64,000 bases of DNA. Origin: Nocardioides litoris (GTDB lineage Bacteria > Actinomycetota > Actinomycetes > Propionibacteriales > Nocardioidaceae). The notes under the pieces are model-generated. The model saw only the letters and a list, made by a program, of their open reading frames with translations. It did not search any database and was not told the origin of the DNA. Below are positions 14,832 to 22,570 of the stretch, piece after piece (within the stretch, counting starts at the first letter, position 1; each line of letters starts with the position of its first letter). The translations under genes and the position numbers were made by a program. Location of the stretch: NCBI RefSeq assembly GCF_006346315.1, contig NZ_VDMR01000001.1, positions 682,001-746,000 on the forward strand, in the 5' to 3' direction.

Positions 14832-16430
14832 TCAGCGTGAGGCGAGGACGGCCTGGGCGGCGTTGTGGCCGCCGAGGCCCGAGACCGCACCGCCCCGGCG
14901 GGCGCCGGAGCCGCACAGCAGCACCGCGTCGTGGTCGGTCTGCACGCCCCACTGCTGGGCGGGGGTCTCGAGACGGGCGCGCCCGGCCGCCCACGGCCAC
15001 TCCAGGTCGCCGTGGAAGATGTGGCCGCCCGGCATGGCGAGGTCGCGCTCGACGTCCTGCGGGATCTTGGCCTCGATGCACGGCCGGCCCTCGGGGTCGC
15101 GGGCGATGCAGGTGGCGATCGGGTCGACGAGGTGCTGGTCGAGCGCGGCGAAGGCGCGCTCGACGGCCAGGTCGCGGGTGCCGTCGGGATCGGCGTCGAA
15201 GAGCGAGGCCGGGGTGTGCAGGCCGAAGTAGGTCAGGGTGTGGGTGCCCGGCGGCACGTCGCCCAGGATGCTCGGGTCGGTCAGCGAGTGGCAGTAGACC
15301 TCGCCCGGCAGGACCGTCGGGAGGCGCCCGGCCGCGGCGTCGGCGTACGCCGCCTCGAGCTGGCTGTAGTCCTCGGCGAGGTGCAGCGTGCCGCTGAACG
15401 CGGTGGCCGGGTCGACCCCGGAGCGCAGCCGGGGGAGCCGGTCGAGCAGCACGTTGATCTTCAGCTGCGACCCCTCGGGCTTGGTGCCGGGGTCGGGCTC
15501 CTCGCCGAGCAGGATGCGCAGCACCCAGGGGGCGACGTTGGCCAGCACGTGGTCGGCGGCGACGGTGTGCTGCGAGCCGTCGGCGGCGGTCCAGGTGACC
15601 TCGGCACCGGGACCCGCGGCGTCGGTGCGGATCGCCGAGACGCCCGCCTCGGTCAGCACCTCGGCGCCGGCCTCGACGGCGGTGCGCAGCAGGGCGTCGG
15701 TGACCGCGCCCATGCCGCCCACGGGCACCCGCCACTCGCCCGTGCCGTTGCCCAGCAGGTGGTAGAGGAAGCAGCGGTTCTGCACCAGCGACGGGTCGCG
15801 CAGGGAGGCGAAGGTGCCGATCAGGGCGTCGGTGGCGACGACCCCGCGCACGGTGTCGTCGCGGAACCGGCGCTCCACGGCCTCGCCCAGCGGCCGCTGC
15901 ACGACGTCGCGCCAGGTGGTCGGGTCGATGCGCTCGCGCAGGTCGCGCTCGGACGGCAGCGGCTGGAGCAGGGTGGGCGCGACCACCCGGGCCAGCGCGG
16001 CCACCTCGGTGTAGAAGCTGCGCCAGGCGTCGTGCTCGGCGTCGGAGCCGGTGAGCTCGGCGAAGGACGCCCGGGTCGGCTCCTTCTCGTTGCGCTCGAC
16101 CAGCAGCCCGCCGGGCTTCCCGTCGCGCAGCGTGGGCGTGTAGGACGCCGTGCGCCGCGACGACAGGGTGACCTGGAGGTCGAGGTCGGCCATGAGCGGC
16201 TCGGGCATCAGCGAGACGAGGTAGGAGTAGCGCGACAGGCGGGTCGGCACGCCCGGGAACGCCGCGGCCGAGACCGCGGCGCCGCCGGTGTGGTCCAGCC
16301 GCTCCAGCACCAGCGTCGACAGGCCAGCGCGGGCGGCGTACGCCGCGGCGACGAGGCCGTTGTGGCCGCCGCCCACGACGACGACGTCGTAGCGGCTCCG
16401 GCTGCTGCTGGCGGGGGTGCTGGCGCTCAC
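14832..16430 (-). CDS. FAD-dependent phytoene-desaturase-like oxidoreductase
   Basis: 532 aa from the GTG at 16428-16430. The N-terminal dinucleotide-binding fold is clear: YDVVVVGGGHNGLVAAAYAA at about 14-33, followed by the acidic ribose-binding end LVLERLDHTGG. The C-terminus has the second FAD motif (GGHNAAQAVL after LLCGSGARRGGAVSGLGG). Overall it matches the CrtI/PYROXD2 branch of the amine-oxidase superfamily rather than a carotenoid-cluster CrtI, since no phytoene synthase or other carotenoid gene is nearby. The substrate is unknown. It is divergent from the pirin gene across 96-102 bases that contain a palindromic operator candidate, so the two may be co-regulated. Confidence 0.85.
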   Translation of the reverse strand: MSASTPASSSRSRYDVVVVGGGHNGLVAAAYAARAGLSTLVLERLDHTGGAAVSAAAFPGVPTRLSRYSYLVSLMPEPLMADLDLQVTLSSRRTASYTPTLRDGKPGGLLVERNEKEPTRASFAELTGSDAEHDAWRSFYTEVAALARVVAPTLLQPLPSERDLRERIDPTTWRDVVQRPLGEAVERRFRDDTVRGVVATDALIGTFASLRDPSLVQNRCFLYHLLGNGTGEWRVPVGGMGAVTDALLRTAVEAGAEVLTEAGVSAIRTDAAGPGAEVTWTAADGSQHTVAADHVLANVAPWVLRILLGEEPDPGTKPEGSQLKINVLLDRLPRLRSGVDPATAFSGTLHLAEDYSQLEAAYADAAAGRLPTVLPGEVYCHSLTDPSILGDVPPGTHTLTYFGLHTPASLFDADPDGTRDLAVERAFAALDQHLVDPIATCIARDPEGRPCIEAKIPQDVERDLAMPGGHIFHGDLEWPWAAGRARLETPAQQWGVQTDHDAVLLCGSGARRGGAVSGLGGHNAAQAVLASR

Positions 16431-16457
16431 CGGCTCACCGTAGCGAGCCCCGGGAAT

Positions 16458-16471
16458 GTAGAAGCTTCAAC
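16458..16471. promoter_or_regulatory. Palindromic operator candidate in divergent promoter region
   Basis: GTAGAAGCTTCAAC is a 14-bp palindrome with a single mismatched pair (position 3/12), in a locally AT-rich stretch (16455-16480) of an otherwise very GC-rich gap. It lies between the flavoprotein start (16430) and the pirin start (16533). TTGAAGCTTCAA-like sites are typical of MarR-type operators, and pirin genes are often controlled by such regulators. Confidence 0.5.
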
Positions 16472-16532
16472 TACTGTTGGACCGGACAGCACGCTGGAGC
16501 CCGCCGGCGCCGACCCGAGGAGACTGGTGGCC

Positions 16533-17486
16533 ATGCCCGCACAGACCGTCGACGACCTGACCGTCCTGGACCGCATCCCCGCGCCCGGGCTGGGTGACCA
16601 GCCGCGTCCGGTGTGGAGCGTGACCACGGCCCCGCAGGGCCACGAGGGGGAGGGGTTCCCGGTGCGCCGGGCCTTCGCCGGCATCGACCTGGCCCGCCTC
16701 GACCCGTTCATCATGATGGACCAGATGGGCGAGGTGGAGTACGCGCCGGGCGAGCCCAAGGGCACGCCGTGGCACCCGCACCGCGGCTTCGAGACCGTCA
16801 CCTACATCATCGACGGCGTCTTCGACCACCGTGACTCCCACGGCGGCGGCGGGTCGATCACCAACGGCGACACCCAGTGGATGACTGCCGGGTCCGGGCT
16901 GCTGCACATCGAGACGCCGCCGGAGTGGCTGGTGCAGCAGGGCGGGCTCTTCCACGGCATCCAGCTGTGGGTCAACCTGCCCCGTGACGCCAAGATGACC
17001 GCCCCGAAGTACCAGGACATCCGCTCCCGCGAGGTCTCCCTGCTCACGACCCCCGACGCCGGCGCGCTCGTGCGGGTCATCGCCGGAGAGGTCGCGGGCC
17101 ACGGCGGCCCCGGCGCCACGCACACCCCGATGACGCTCGTCCACGCCACCGTCGAGCCCGGCGCCCGTCTCGAGCTGCCGTGGGACGTCGACTTCAACGC
17201 CCTCGTCTACGTGCTCGGCGGCCACGGCTCCGTCGGCGACGGCGACCAGGCCGCCTCCGTCCGGACCGGGCAGACCGCCGTCCTCGGCGCCGGCGACTAC
17301 CTCACCGTCACCGCCGACGGCAGCCAGGAGAGCCGCTCGCCGACGCTCGACGTGGTCGTGGTCGGCGGACGCCCCATCCGCGAGCCGCTGGCCTGGGCCG
17401 GGCCGTTCGTGATGAACACCAAGGACGAGGTCCTCGAGGCCTACCGCTCCTTCCAGCGCGGCGACTTCGGGCACGTCCCGGCCTGA
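16533..17486 (+). CDS. Pirin family protein (bicupin)
   Basis: 317 aa from the ATG at 16533; a GTG six bases earlier is an equally possible start relative to GAGGAG at 16517-16522. The N-terminal cupin has the pirin metal site: HPHRGFETVTYIIDG supplies two His, and a later His-Glu pair is in GSGLLHIETP with Glu completing the usual three His plus one Glu. The second cupin ends ...PLAWAGPFVMNTKDEVLEAY, the conserved pirin C-terminus (pirin C domain). Bacterial pirins act as quercetinases or as redox/metabolic regulators; which is unknown here. It is probably regulated through the palindrome at 16458-16471. Confidence 0.93.
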   Translation: MPAQTVDDLTVLDRIPAPGLGDQPRPVWSVTTAPQGHEGEGFPVRRAFAGIDLARLDPFIMMDQMGEVEYAPGEPKGTPWHPHRGFETVTYIIDGVFDHRDSHGGGGSITNGDTQWMTAGSGLLHIETPPEWLVQQGGLFHGIQLWVNLPRDAKMTAPKYQDIRSREVSLLTTPDAGALVRVIAGEVAGHGGPGATHTPMTLVHATVEPGARLELPWDVDFNALVYVLGGHGSVGDGDQAASVRTGQTAVLGAGDYLTVTADGSQESRSPTLDVVVVGGRPIREPLAWAGPFVMNTKDEVLEAYRSFQRGDFGHVPA

Positions 17487-17505
17487 GCCGTCCTGGGCGG
17501 GCAGG

Positions 17506-18345
17506 ATGGGTGCCGTGCAGGCGCCCGACCGACCGCTGACCGCCGAGGGCGTGCTCGCCTGGGCCCGTGACCGGGACGCCACGCCCGCGGCGGTGCGGCC
17601 CCACCCCCACCCGTTCGAGCAGGACCAGCGGGCCGGTGGCTTCGCCTGCGTCGGGGAGACCCACCTGTACGTCGCCCTGCACGACGGCTCGTCCACCACC
17701 CGCTCGCTCGTCGACGTCGACGCCGGCACCGGCGTCGACGGCGTCCTGGACGAGGAGTGGGCCCGGTCCCGGCACCGGCAGCGGGCGCTCGACCCGCGCA
17801 GCCTCGGTCCCTGGCAGTCGGTCGCGGTCGCTGCTGTCGAGGCCGGCACGGTCCCGGCCCGCCTGCCCGCGGCCGTGCTCGCCGACCTGGGAGCCGCCGC
17901 CTTCACCGAGGCCGACCGCGACCACGCCGACTGGCTCTGGCTGCGCCTGCACCGCAGTCCGCACCCGCCGCTTCGGGCCCTGGCCGGCGACGACCGCCTG
18001 CTCGCCCCGCCCCCGCCGCCCGGCCGGGCCGGTCGGCGTACGCACCCGTGCCCGCTGTGCGCCACGCCCGCGCCCCACCTGGACCGCTACCCCCGGGCGG
18101 TGTGCGACGAGTGCGCCCGCCGGACCGTCGACCGCCACGGTGCGCCGGTGGTCGGGTGGAACGCCTCGCTCGGCGGCGGGTTCGAGGCCCGCGCTCCCGA
18201 TGCGGAGGGGGCGCCGGCGGGGTCGGGCGCCGTCAACGACGACGTGACCCGCACCGGCGAGGTCTGGGTCGACGGGCACCCGTGCCGGATGGGCGAGGCG
18301 CGGTTCGGGGGCATCGTGGTGGAGGCTGTCGGCGACGTGTCTTAG
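17506..18345 (+). CDS. Hypothetical protein with zinc-ribbon-like C-terminal region
   Basis: 279 aa from the ATG at 17506 (a GTG at 17515 is an alternative). The N-terminal half has mixed composition with HPHPFEQDQRAGGFACVGET and a Trp-rich stretch DHADWLWLRLHRSPHPP. A likely zinc knuckle, HPCPLCATPAPH then AVCDECARRTVDRHGAP, lies about residues 184-212 and provides four Cys and nearby His. The C-terminal 60 residues end with DVTRTGEVWVDGHPCRMGEA. No catalytic motif, signal or membrane segment is visible and I do not recognise a family. It is 20 bases after the pirin gene and 11 bases before the acylase gene on the same strand, so it may belong to that transcript. Confidence 0.75.
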   Translation: MGAVQAPDRPLTAEGVLAWARDRDATPAAVRPHPHPFEQDQRAGGFACVGETHLYVALHDGSSTTRSLVDVDAGTGVDGVLDEEWARSRHRQRALDPRSLGPWQSVAVAAVEAGTVPARLPAAVLADLGAAAFTEADRDHADWLWLRLHRSPHPPLRALAGDDRLLAPPPPPGRAGRRTHPCPLCATPAPHLDRYPRAVCDECARRTVDRHGAPVVGWNASLGGGFEARAPDAEGAPAGSGAVNDDVTRTGEVWVDGHPCRMGEARFGGIVVEAVGDVS

Positions 18346-18356
18346 GGTCACCTCAC

Positions 18357-20264
18357 ATGGCCCACGTCTTCCGCGACGCGCACGGCGTCCCGCACGTGCG
18401 CGGCCGTGACGTCCTCGACCTGGCCCGGGGCCAGGGGGCGGCGCTGGCGCACGACCGGGCGTGGCAGCTGGAGTGGCTGCGCCGTCGCGCCACCGGCACG
18501 ACGGCCGATCTCGTCGGGGTCGGCGGCGAGGCCTGGGACCGGTTCGCGGTCCGGGTGCGGATCGCCGACACCGGGCGGCGAGCGCTCGACGCCCTGTCGC
18601 CCGAGAGCCGGGCCTTCGTGGCGGCGTACGTCGAGGGCGTCAACGCCGGCCTCGCCGCGACGTCCCGCCCGCCCGAGCTCACCGCCCTCGGCCGCGACGC
18701 GCAGCCCTGGGAGGAGTGGACGCCGCTGGCCACGTTCCACGCCCAGCAGGTGATGTTCGCCGACATCGGGTCGCTGCTGTGGGAGCGCACCGCACGCGAG
18801 GTGCTCGGCGACGACGCGGCGCTGCTCTCGCACGAGGGTCCGCTGCCCGCGGGCAGCAACGCCTGGGCCGTCGGCGGCGACCGCACCGCGACCGGGCTCC
18901 CGCTCGTCGGCGGTGACCCGCACCGCACCTTCGAGTCGCCGGGCGTCTACCACCAGGTGCGTCTCGCCTGCGACGACCCCGACGACGACCTCGACGTGGT
19001 CGGCTTCGCCTTCGCCGGGGTGCCGGGCGTGCAGCACTTCGCGCACGCCGGCGAGGTCGCCTGGGCCATCACCAACGCCATGGCCGACTACCAGGACCTC
19101 GACGACGTCGGGCCCGACCACGACGGGCCGACCGTGCTGCCCGGCGTCGGGTTCCGCGGGCCCTCCACCGAGCTCGGCGACCTGGGCTTCGAGGCCCTGC
19201 TGCCGCTGCTGCGCGCCCGCACCGTCGACGACGTCGACGCCGCGCTCGACCACTGGGTCGAGCCGGTCAACAACGTCGTCATCGCCGACGTCCGGGGCAC
19301 GGTGCGCTACCGCTGGGCCGGCCGCGTGCCGACCCGCGACGCGTCGGGCGCCTGGACGGGGTGGGTCACCGACGCCCACCGCGTCGACGTCGGCCCCGAC
19401 GGCCAGGTCGTCACCGCCAACGAGCGCCGCGGGCCCGAGAGCGCCGAGATCGGCCACGAGTTCGCCCCTCTCTTCCGCGCCCAGCGCATCCGCGCGCTGC
19501 TCGACGGGCGCACCGGTCTCACCGTCGACGACTTCGCCGCCATCCACGCCGACGACCGGCTCGGTGCCGTCGACGCCCTGCGCGCCCTGGCGCCCGCCCG
19601 CTTCGCCGGGTGGGACGGCCGGATGGCGGCCGGGTCGGCCGACGCGGCGGCGTACGCGGTGTGGCGGACGGCCCTGGTGCGCCGGGTCGCCGCCCTCGGG
19701 GTCTTCGACGGCCTGCGCGACCGCTCGCCCGACCCGCTGGTGGCGCCATGGTTCGACGTGACGACGTACGTCGCGCTGGCCCTGCCGACGCTCGCCGCCG
19801 CCGACCGGCCGTTCGGCATCGACCTGGCCGAGCAGGCGCGCCTGGCCGAGGCCGACCTCGACGCCGCCGAGGCGGCCGGCGAGGTGCCGGCGACCTGGGG
19901 TGCGACGCACGTCTTCGACCCCCTCCACGCCTTCGACCTCGCCCCACACCTCCAGGCGCCCGCGGTGCCCGCCGTGCCCGTGGGCGGCGACCTCGACTGC
20001 GTGCGCTGCGTGGCGTCGCTGCCCGGCGTCACCGACGTCGCCTACCGCGGCTCGGTGGCCCGCTACGTGTGGGACCTCTCCGACCGCACGGCGAGCGGCT
20101 GGGCGGTCCCGATGGGTGCCTCCGGCGTGGCCGGCGACCCGCACCACGTCGACCAGCTGCCGCTGTGGGCCGAGGCCCGGCTCGCGCCCGTGGTCACCGA
20201 CTGGGCGCGCCTGGTGGGCGACGACGACGTGGACGCCGTGCTCCACGCCCTGGAGGAGTCATGA
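18357..20264 (+). CDS. Cytosolic penicillin acylase family (Ntn) hydrolase
   Basis: 635 aa from the ATG at 18357, with no signal peptide (AHVFRDAHGVPHVRGRDVLD), so a cytoplasmic enzyme unlike its relative at 6251. The Ntn precursor layout is kept: Ser167 in AGSNAWAVGG is the nucleophile exposed by autocleavage, followed by LPLVGGDPHRTFE. The oxyanion region has FAGVPGVQHFAHAGEVAWAI, and Asn in EPVNNVVIADVRG fits the conserved Asn. It should hydrolyse or transfer an acyl group on an amide. Its stop overlaps the ATG of an acyl-CoA acyltransferase of siderophore type. That pairing suggests acyl editing of a hydroxamate or similar natural product. Confidence 0.88.
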   Translation: MAHVFRDAHGVPHVRGRDVLDLARGQGAALAHDRAWQLEWLRRRATGTTADLVGVGGEAWDRFAVRVRIADTGRRALDALSPESRAFVAAYVEGVNAGLAATSRPPELTALGRDAQPWEEWTPLATFHAQQVMFADIGSLLWERTAREVLGDDAALLSHEGPLPAGSNAWAVGGDRTATGLPLVGGDPHRTFESPGVYHQVRLACDDPDDDLDVVGFAFAGVPGVQHFAHAGEVAWAITNAMADYQDLDDVGPDHDGPTVLPGVGFRGPSTELGDLGFEALLPLLRARTVDDVDAALDHWVEPVNNVVIADVRGTVRYRWAGRVPTRDASGAWTGWVTDAHRVDVGPDGQVVTANERRGPESAEIGHEFAPLFRAQRIRALLDGRTGLTVDDFAAIHADDRLGAVDALRALAPARFAGWDGRMAAGSADAAAYAVWRTALVRRVAALGVFDGLRDRSPDPLVAPWFDVTTYVALALPTLAAADRPFGIDLAEQARLAEADLDAAEAAGEVPATWGATHVFDPLHAFDLAPHLQAPAVPAVPVGGDLDCVRCVASLPGVTDVAYRGSVARYVWDLSDRTASGWAVPMGASGVAGDPHHVDQLPLWAEARLAPVVTDWARLVGDDDVDAVLHALEES

Positions 20265-20803
20265 CGCTCGGCCTGCGCCCGCTCGACCCCGCCACCGAGG
20301 CCGAGGTCGTGCACGCCTGGGTCACCCAGGAGCGGGCGCGCTTCTGGATGATGCAGGACCACACGCTGGACGAGGTGCGCGAGATCTACCAGTGGATCCA
20401 CGACCAGCCGACCCACGCGGCGTACCTCGTGCGCGACGGCGACGTGCCCGTCGGGTTGTTCCAGACCTACGACCCGCGGGCCGAGGAGGTGGGGGAGCAC
20501 TTCCTCGTCGAGCCGGGCGACGTGGGCATCCACCTGCTCCTGGCCCCGCCCGTCGGGGCCGAGCCGCGCCCGGGCTTCACCGCCGAGGTCGCCGCGCTCG
20601 TGCTCGGGTCGGTGTTCGCGGATCCCGAGGCGCAGCGGGTCGTCGTCGAGCCCGACGCACGCAACGCCAAGGCCGTCGCCCGGGCCGAGCGGATGGGCTG
20701 CACGATGGGTGAGGTCGTGGAGCTCTCGACCAAGCCGGCCCGGCTCGGGTTCCTGCCCCGGTCGGCCTACGTGAGGGTCTTCGCGCAGGACGGTGGGGCG
20801 TAG
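20261..20803 (+). CDS. GNAT acyltransferase, siderophore-biosynthesis (AlcB/IucB) type
   Basis: 180 aa from the ATG at 20261, coupled to the acylase gene by an ATGA overlap. The start LRPLDPATEAEVVHAWVTQE followed by RARFWMMQDHTL matches the Acetyltransf_8 (AlcB/MbtK) subgroup, where HxW...R.xFW is the acceptor-site signature. VVVEPDARNAKAVARAERMG is the acyl-CoA-binding motif of GNAT folds (here RNAKAV). Members acylate hydroxylamines of lysine, ornithine or diamines during siderophore assembly. No hydroxylase, decarboxylase or NIS synthetase is present in the window, so if it makes a siderophore its partners are elsewhere. Confidence 0.85.
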   Translation: MTLGLRPLDPATEAEVVHAWVTQERARFWMMQDHTLDEVREIYQWIHDQPTHAAYLVRDGDVPVGLFQTYDPRAEEVGEHFLVEPGDVGIHLLLAPPVGAEPRPGFTAEVAALVLGSVFADPEAQRVVVEPDARNAKAVARAERMGCTMGEVVELSTKPARLGFLPRSAYVRVFAQDGGA

Positions 20804-20845
20804 AGGTCGAGCGGGGCTGCCTGCGGGTCGGGGGCGGACGCAGCG

Positions 20846-20875
20846 GACCCCGGCCCGCTGCTGCGGACCGGGGTC
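20846..20875. terminator. Hairpin terminator candidate
   Basis: GACCCCGG (20846-20853) pairs perfectly with CCGGGGTC (20868-20875) over a 14-base loop. It lies between the acyltransferase stop and the convergent tRNA-His and could end both. Confidence 0.5.
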
Positions 20876-20885
20876 ACGGTGCTGG

Positions 20886-20958
20886 GGTGAGTAACGGGAC
20901 TCGAACCCGCGACATCCGCCACCACAAGGCGGCGCTCTACCAGCTGAGCTATACCCAC
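20886..20958 (-). tRNA. tRNA-His (anticodon GUG)
   Basis: Acceptor stem GTGGGTA pairs with TACTCAC, and a G encoded at -1 (20959) faces discriminator C at 20886, the histidine-specific G-1:C73 pair. The anticodon stem CCGCC/GGCGG holds loop TTGTGGT, anticodon GTG. D and T arms are canonical. It lies next to orn, an arrangement I recall from mycobacteria. Confidence 0.95.
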
Positions 20959-21011
20959 CATGCCGGCTCCGCAGGATCACCGCGTGCCGGACGGGGACGA
21001 GTGTAGACCGA

Positions 21012-21665
21012 TCAGGCCCCGGACCCGGAATCGGCCCCGGTCGGTCCGGCGGCGCCCGTGAGCGACCCGCCGTGCCGCTCGGCCACGGCGCGCGCGGCGG
21101 CGGTGTCGGGGCCGGGCGCGGGCACGAAGACCGTGTCGCGGTAGTAGCGCAGCTCCTCGATGCTCTCCTGGATGTCGGCCAGCGCGCGGTGGTTGCCCTG
21201 CTTGGTCGGCGCGGCGTAGTAGGCGCGCGGGTACCAGCGGCGGGAGAGCTCCTTGATGGAGGAGACGTCGACGATCCGGTAGTGAAGGAAGGCGTCGAGG
21301 TCGGTCATGTCGCGGGTGATGAAGGACCGGTCGGTCGCCACCGTGTTGCCGGCCAGCGGCGGCCGGCTGTCGGAGGGGCAGTGCTCGCGCAGGTAGGCCA
21401 TCACCTGCTCCTCGGCCTCGGCCAGGCCCACGCCCCGCTCGAGCTCCTCGAGCAGACCGGAGCTCTCGTGCATCGAGCGCACGAACGGCACCATCTGCTC
21501 CAGCGCCTCGGCGGGCGGCTTGATGATGATGTCGACGCCGTCGCCGAGGACGTTGAGGTCGAAGTCGGTGACGAGCGCGGCGATCTCCACCAGCGCGTCG
21601 GCGCCGAGGTCGAGCCCGGTCATCTCGCAGTCGATCCAGACCAGGCGTTCGGTGGCGTTGCTCAC
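21012..21665 (-). CDS. orn: Oligoribonuclease
   Basis: 217 aa from the GTG at 21663-21665. DEDDh exonuclease: [16 protein letters not shown] gives the first Asp12 and Glu14, a later Asp lies in [14 protein letters not shown], and [20 protein letters not shown] carries the His and final Asp of the catalytic set. It degrades 2-5-nt RNAs, the last step of mRNA turnover, and pGpG from c-di-GMP breakdown. Length is usual for actinobacterial Orn, including a Gly/Ala-rich tail after HGGSLTG. tRNA-His lies directly downstream on the same strand. Orn is essential in many bacteria. Confidence 0.96.
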   Translation of the reverse strand: MSNATERLVWIDCEMTGLDLGADALVEIAALVTDFDLNVLGDGVDIIIKPPAEALEQMVPFVRSMHESSGLLEELERGVGLAEAEEQVMAYLREHCPSDSRPPLAGNTVATDRSFITRDMTDLDAFLHYRIVDVSSIKELSRRWYPRAYYAAPTKQGNHRALADIQESIEELRYYRDTVFVPAPGPDTAAARAVAERHGGSLTGAAGPTGADSGSGA

Positions 21666-21771
21666 GACCGGCCACCCTACGTCGTCGCTCTCAGGGCCGG
21701 TTCAGACCGGCGGGCTAGCCTGCCGCCGTACGACGGACGAGCAGGTGAGACGACCCGGGAGGGGCCTCGAG

Positions 21772-22494
21772 GTGGCAAGCAAGGCCAAGGCGCAGACCAA
21801 GGCGGCGGAGCGGCAGGAGCGGCTCGAGCAGCTCAAGCGCCAGCAGGCGGCCCAGGAGCGCAAGCGCAACCTGATGGTGGGCGGCGTGGTCGTGCTCGTC
21901 GTGGCGGTCCTCGCGGCGACGATCTTCCTGCTCACCCGGGGCGGGGGCGACGACGCCGCGGCGTCCGCCGCCGGCCAGAGCGAGTACGGCGTCACCATCG
22001 GCCCGGCCGACGCGCCGACCCAGGTCGTCATCTACGAGGACTTCCTCTGCCCGGCCTGCGGTGCCTTCGAGGCCGCGACCCGCGACCAGCTGGCCCAGGC
22101 CGCCGAGGAGGGCAAGGTCCGCGTCGACTACCGCCCCTTCGAGCTGCTCGGCCAGTACGGCGACTACTCGGCCCGCTCGGCCGCGGCGTTCGGCGTCGTG
22201 CTGCAGGAGTCGGGCCCGGAGGTCGCGAAGAAGTTCCACGACCTGCTCTACGAGAACCAGCCCGAGGAGGGCGCGTCGTCCTACCCCGACGCCGATGCCC
22301 TCATCGACCTCGCGGTCGAGGCCGGCGCCGACGAGGCGGCCGTGCGCCCGGGCATCGAGGCCGGGGAGAACGACTTCTCCGACGGCGCGACGAAGGAGGC
22401 CGAGGACGCCGGCGTCCAGGGCACCCCGACCATCTTCGTCGACGGCGAGCGCACCCAGCTCTCGCCCGAGCAGCTGCTCGCCGAGATCGGCTGA
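21772..22494 (+). CDS. Membrane-anchored DsbA-like thiol-disulfide oxidoreductase
   Basis: 240 aa from the GTG at 21772 with GGGAGGGG upstream. Residues 1-34 are a highly basic, glutamine-rich cytoplasmic tail (KAKAQTKAAERQERLEQLKR), 35-54 a membrane segment, then an extracytoplasmic thioredoxin fold. The active site is FLCPACGAF with Cys93 and Cys96, and the cis-Pro loop is GVQGTPTIFVDG near the end. It fits the Thioredoxin_4/DsbA-like family that introduces or isomerises disulfides in exported proteins. It is divergent from orn. A short CCCCGG-tggct-CCGGGG hairpin at 22528-22544 after the stop may terminate it. Confidence 0.92.
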   Translation: MASKAKAQTKAAERQERLEQLKRQQAAQERKRNLMVGGVVVLVVAVLAATIFLLTRGGGDDAAASAAGQSEYGVTIGPADAPTQVVIYEDFLCPACGAFEAATRDQLAQAAEEGKVRVDYRPFELLGQYGDYSARSAAAFGVVLQESGPEVAKKFHDLLYENQPEEGASSYPDADALIDLAVEAGADEAAVRPGIEAGENDFSDGATKEAEDAGVQGTPTIFVDGERTQLSPEQLLAEIG

Positions 22495-22570
22495 CCGGGC
22501 GCACCGCACGGCTGCACGAAGGCCGGACCCCGGTGGCTCCGGGGCCACGCTCGCTGGCACCATCCGGCGG

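Noticed and set aside
18357..20803. A complete siderophore biosynthesis cluster
   Set aside because: Only the acylase and the acyltransferase are present; there is no monooxygenase, decarboxylase, synthetase or exporter nearby.
20886..20959. An integration site at the 3' end of tRNA-His
   Set aside because: No integrase, no repeat of the tRNA 3' end elsewhere in the window, and the downstream genes are ordinary acyl-metabolism genes.
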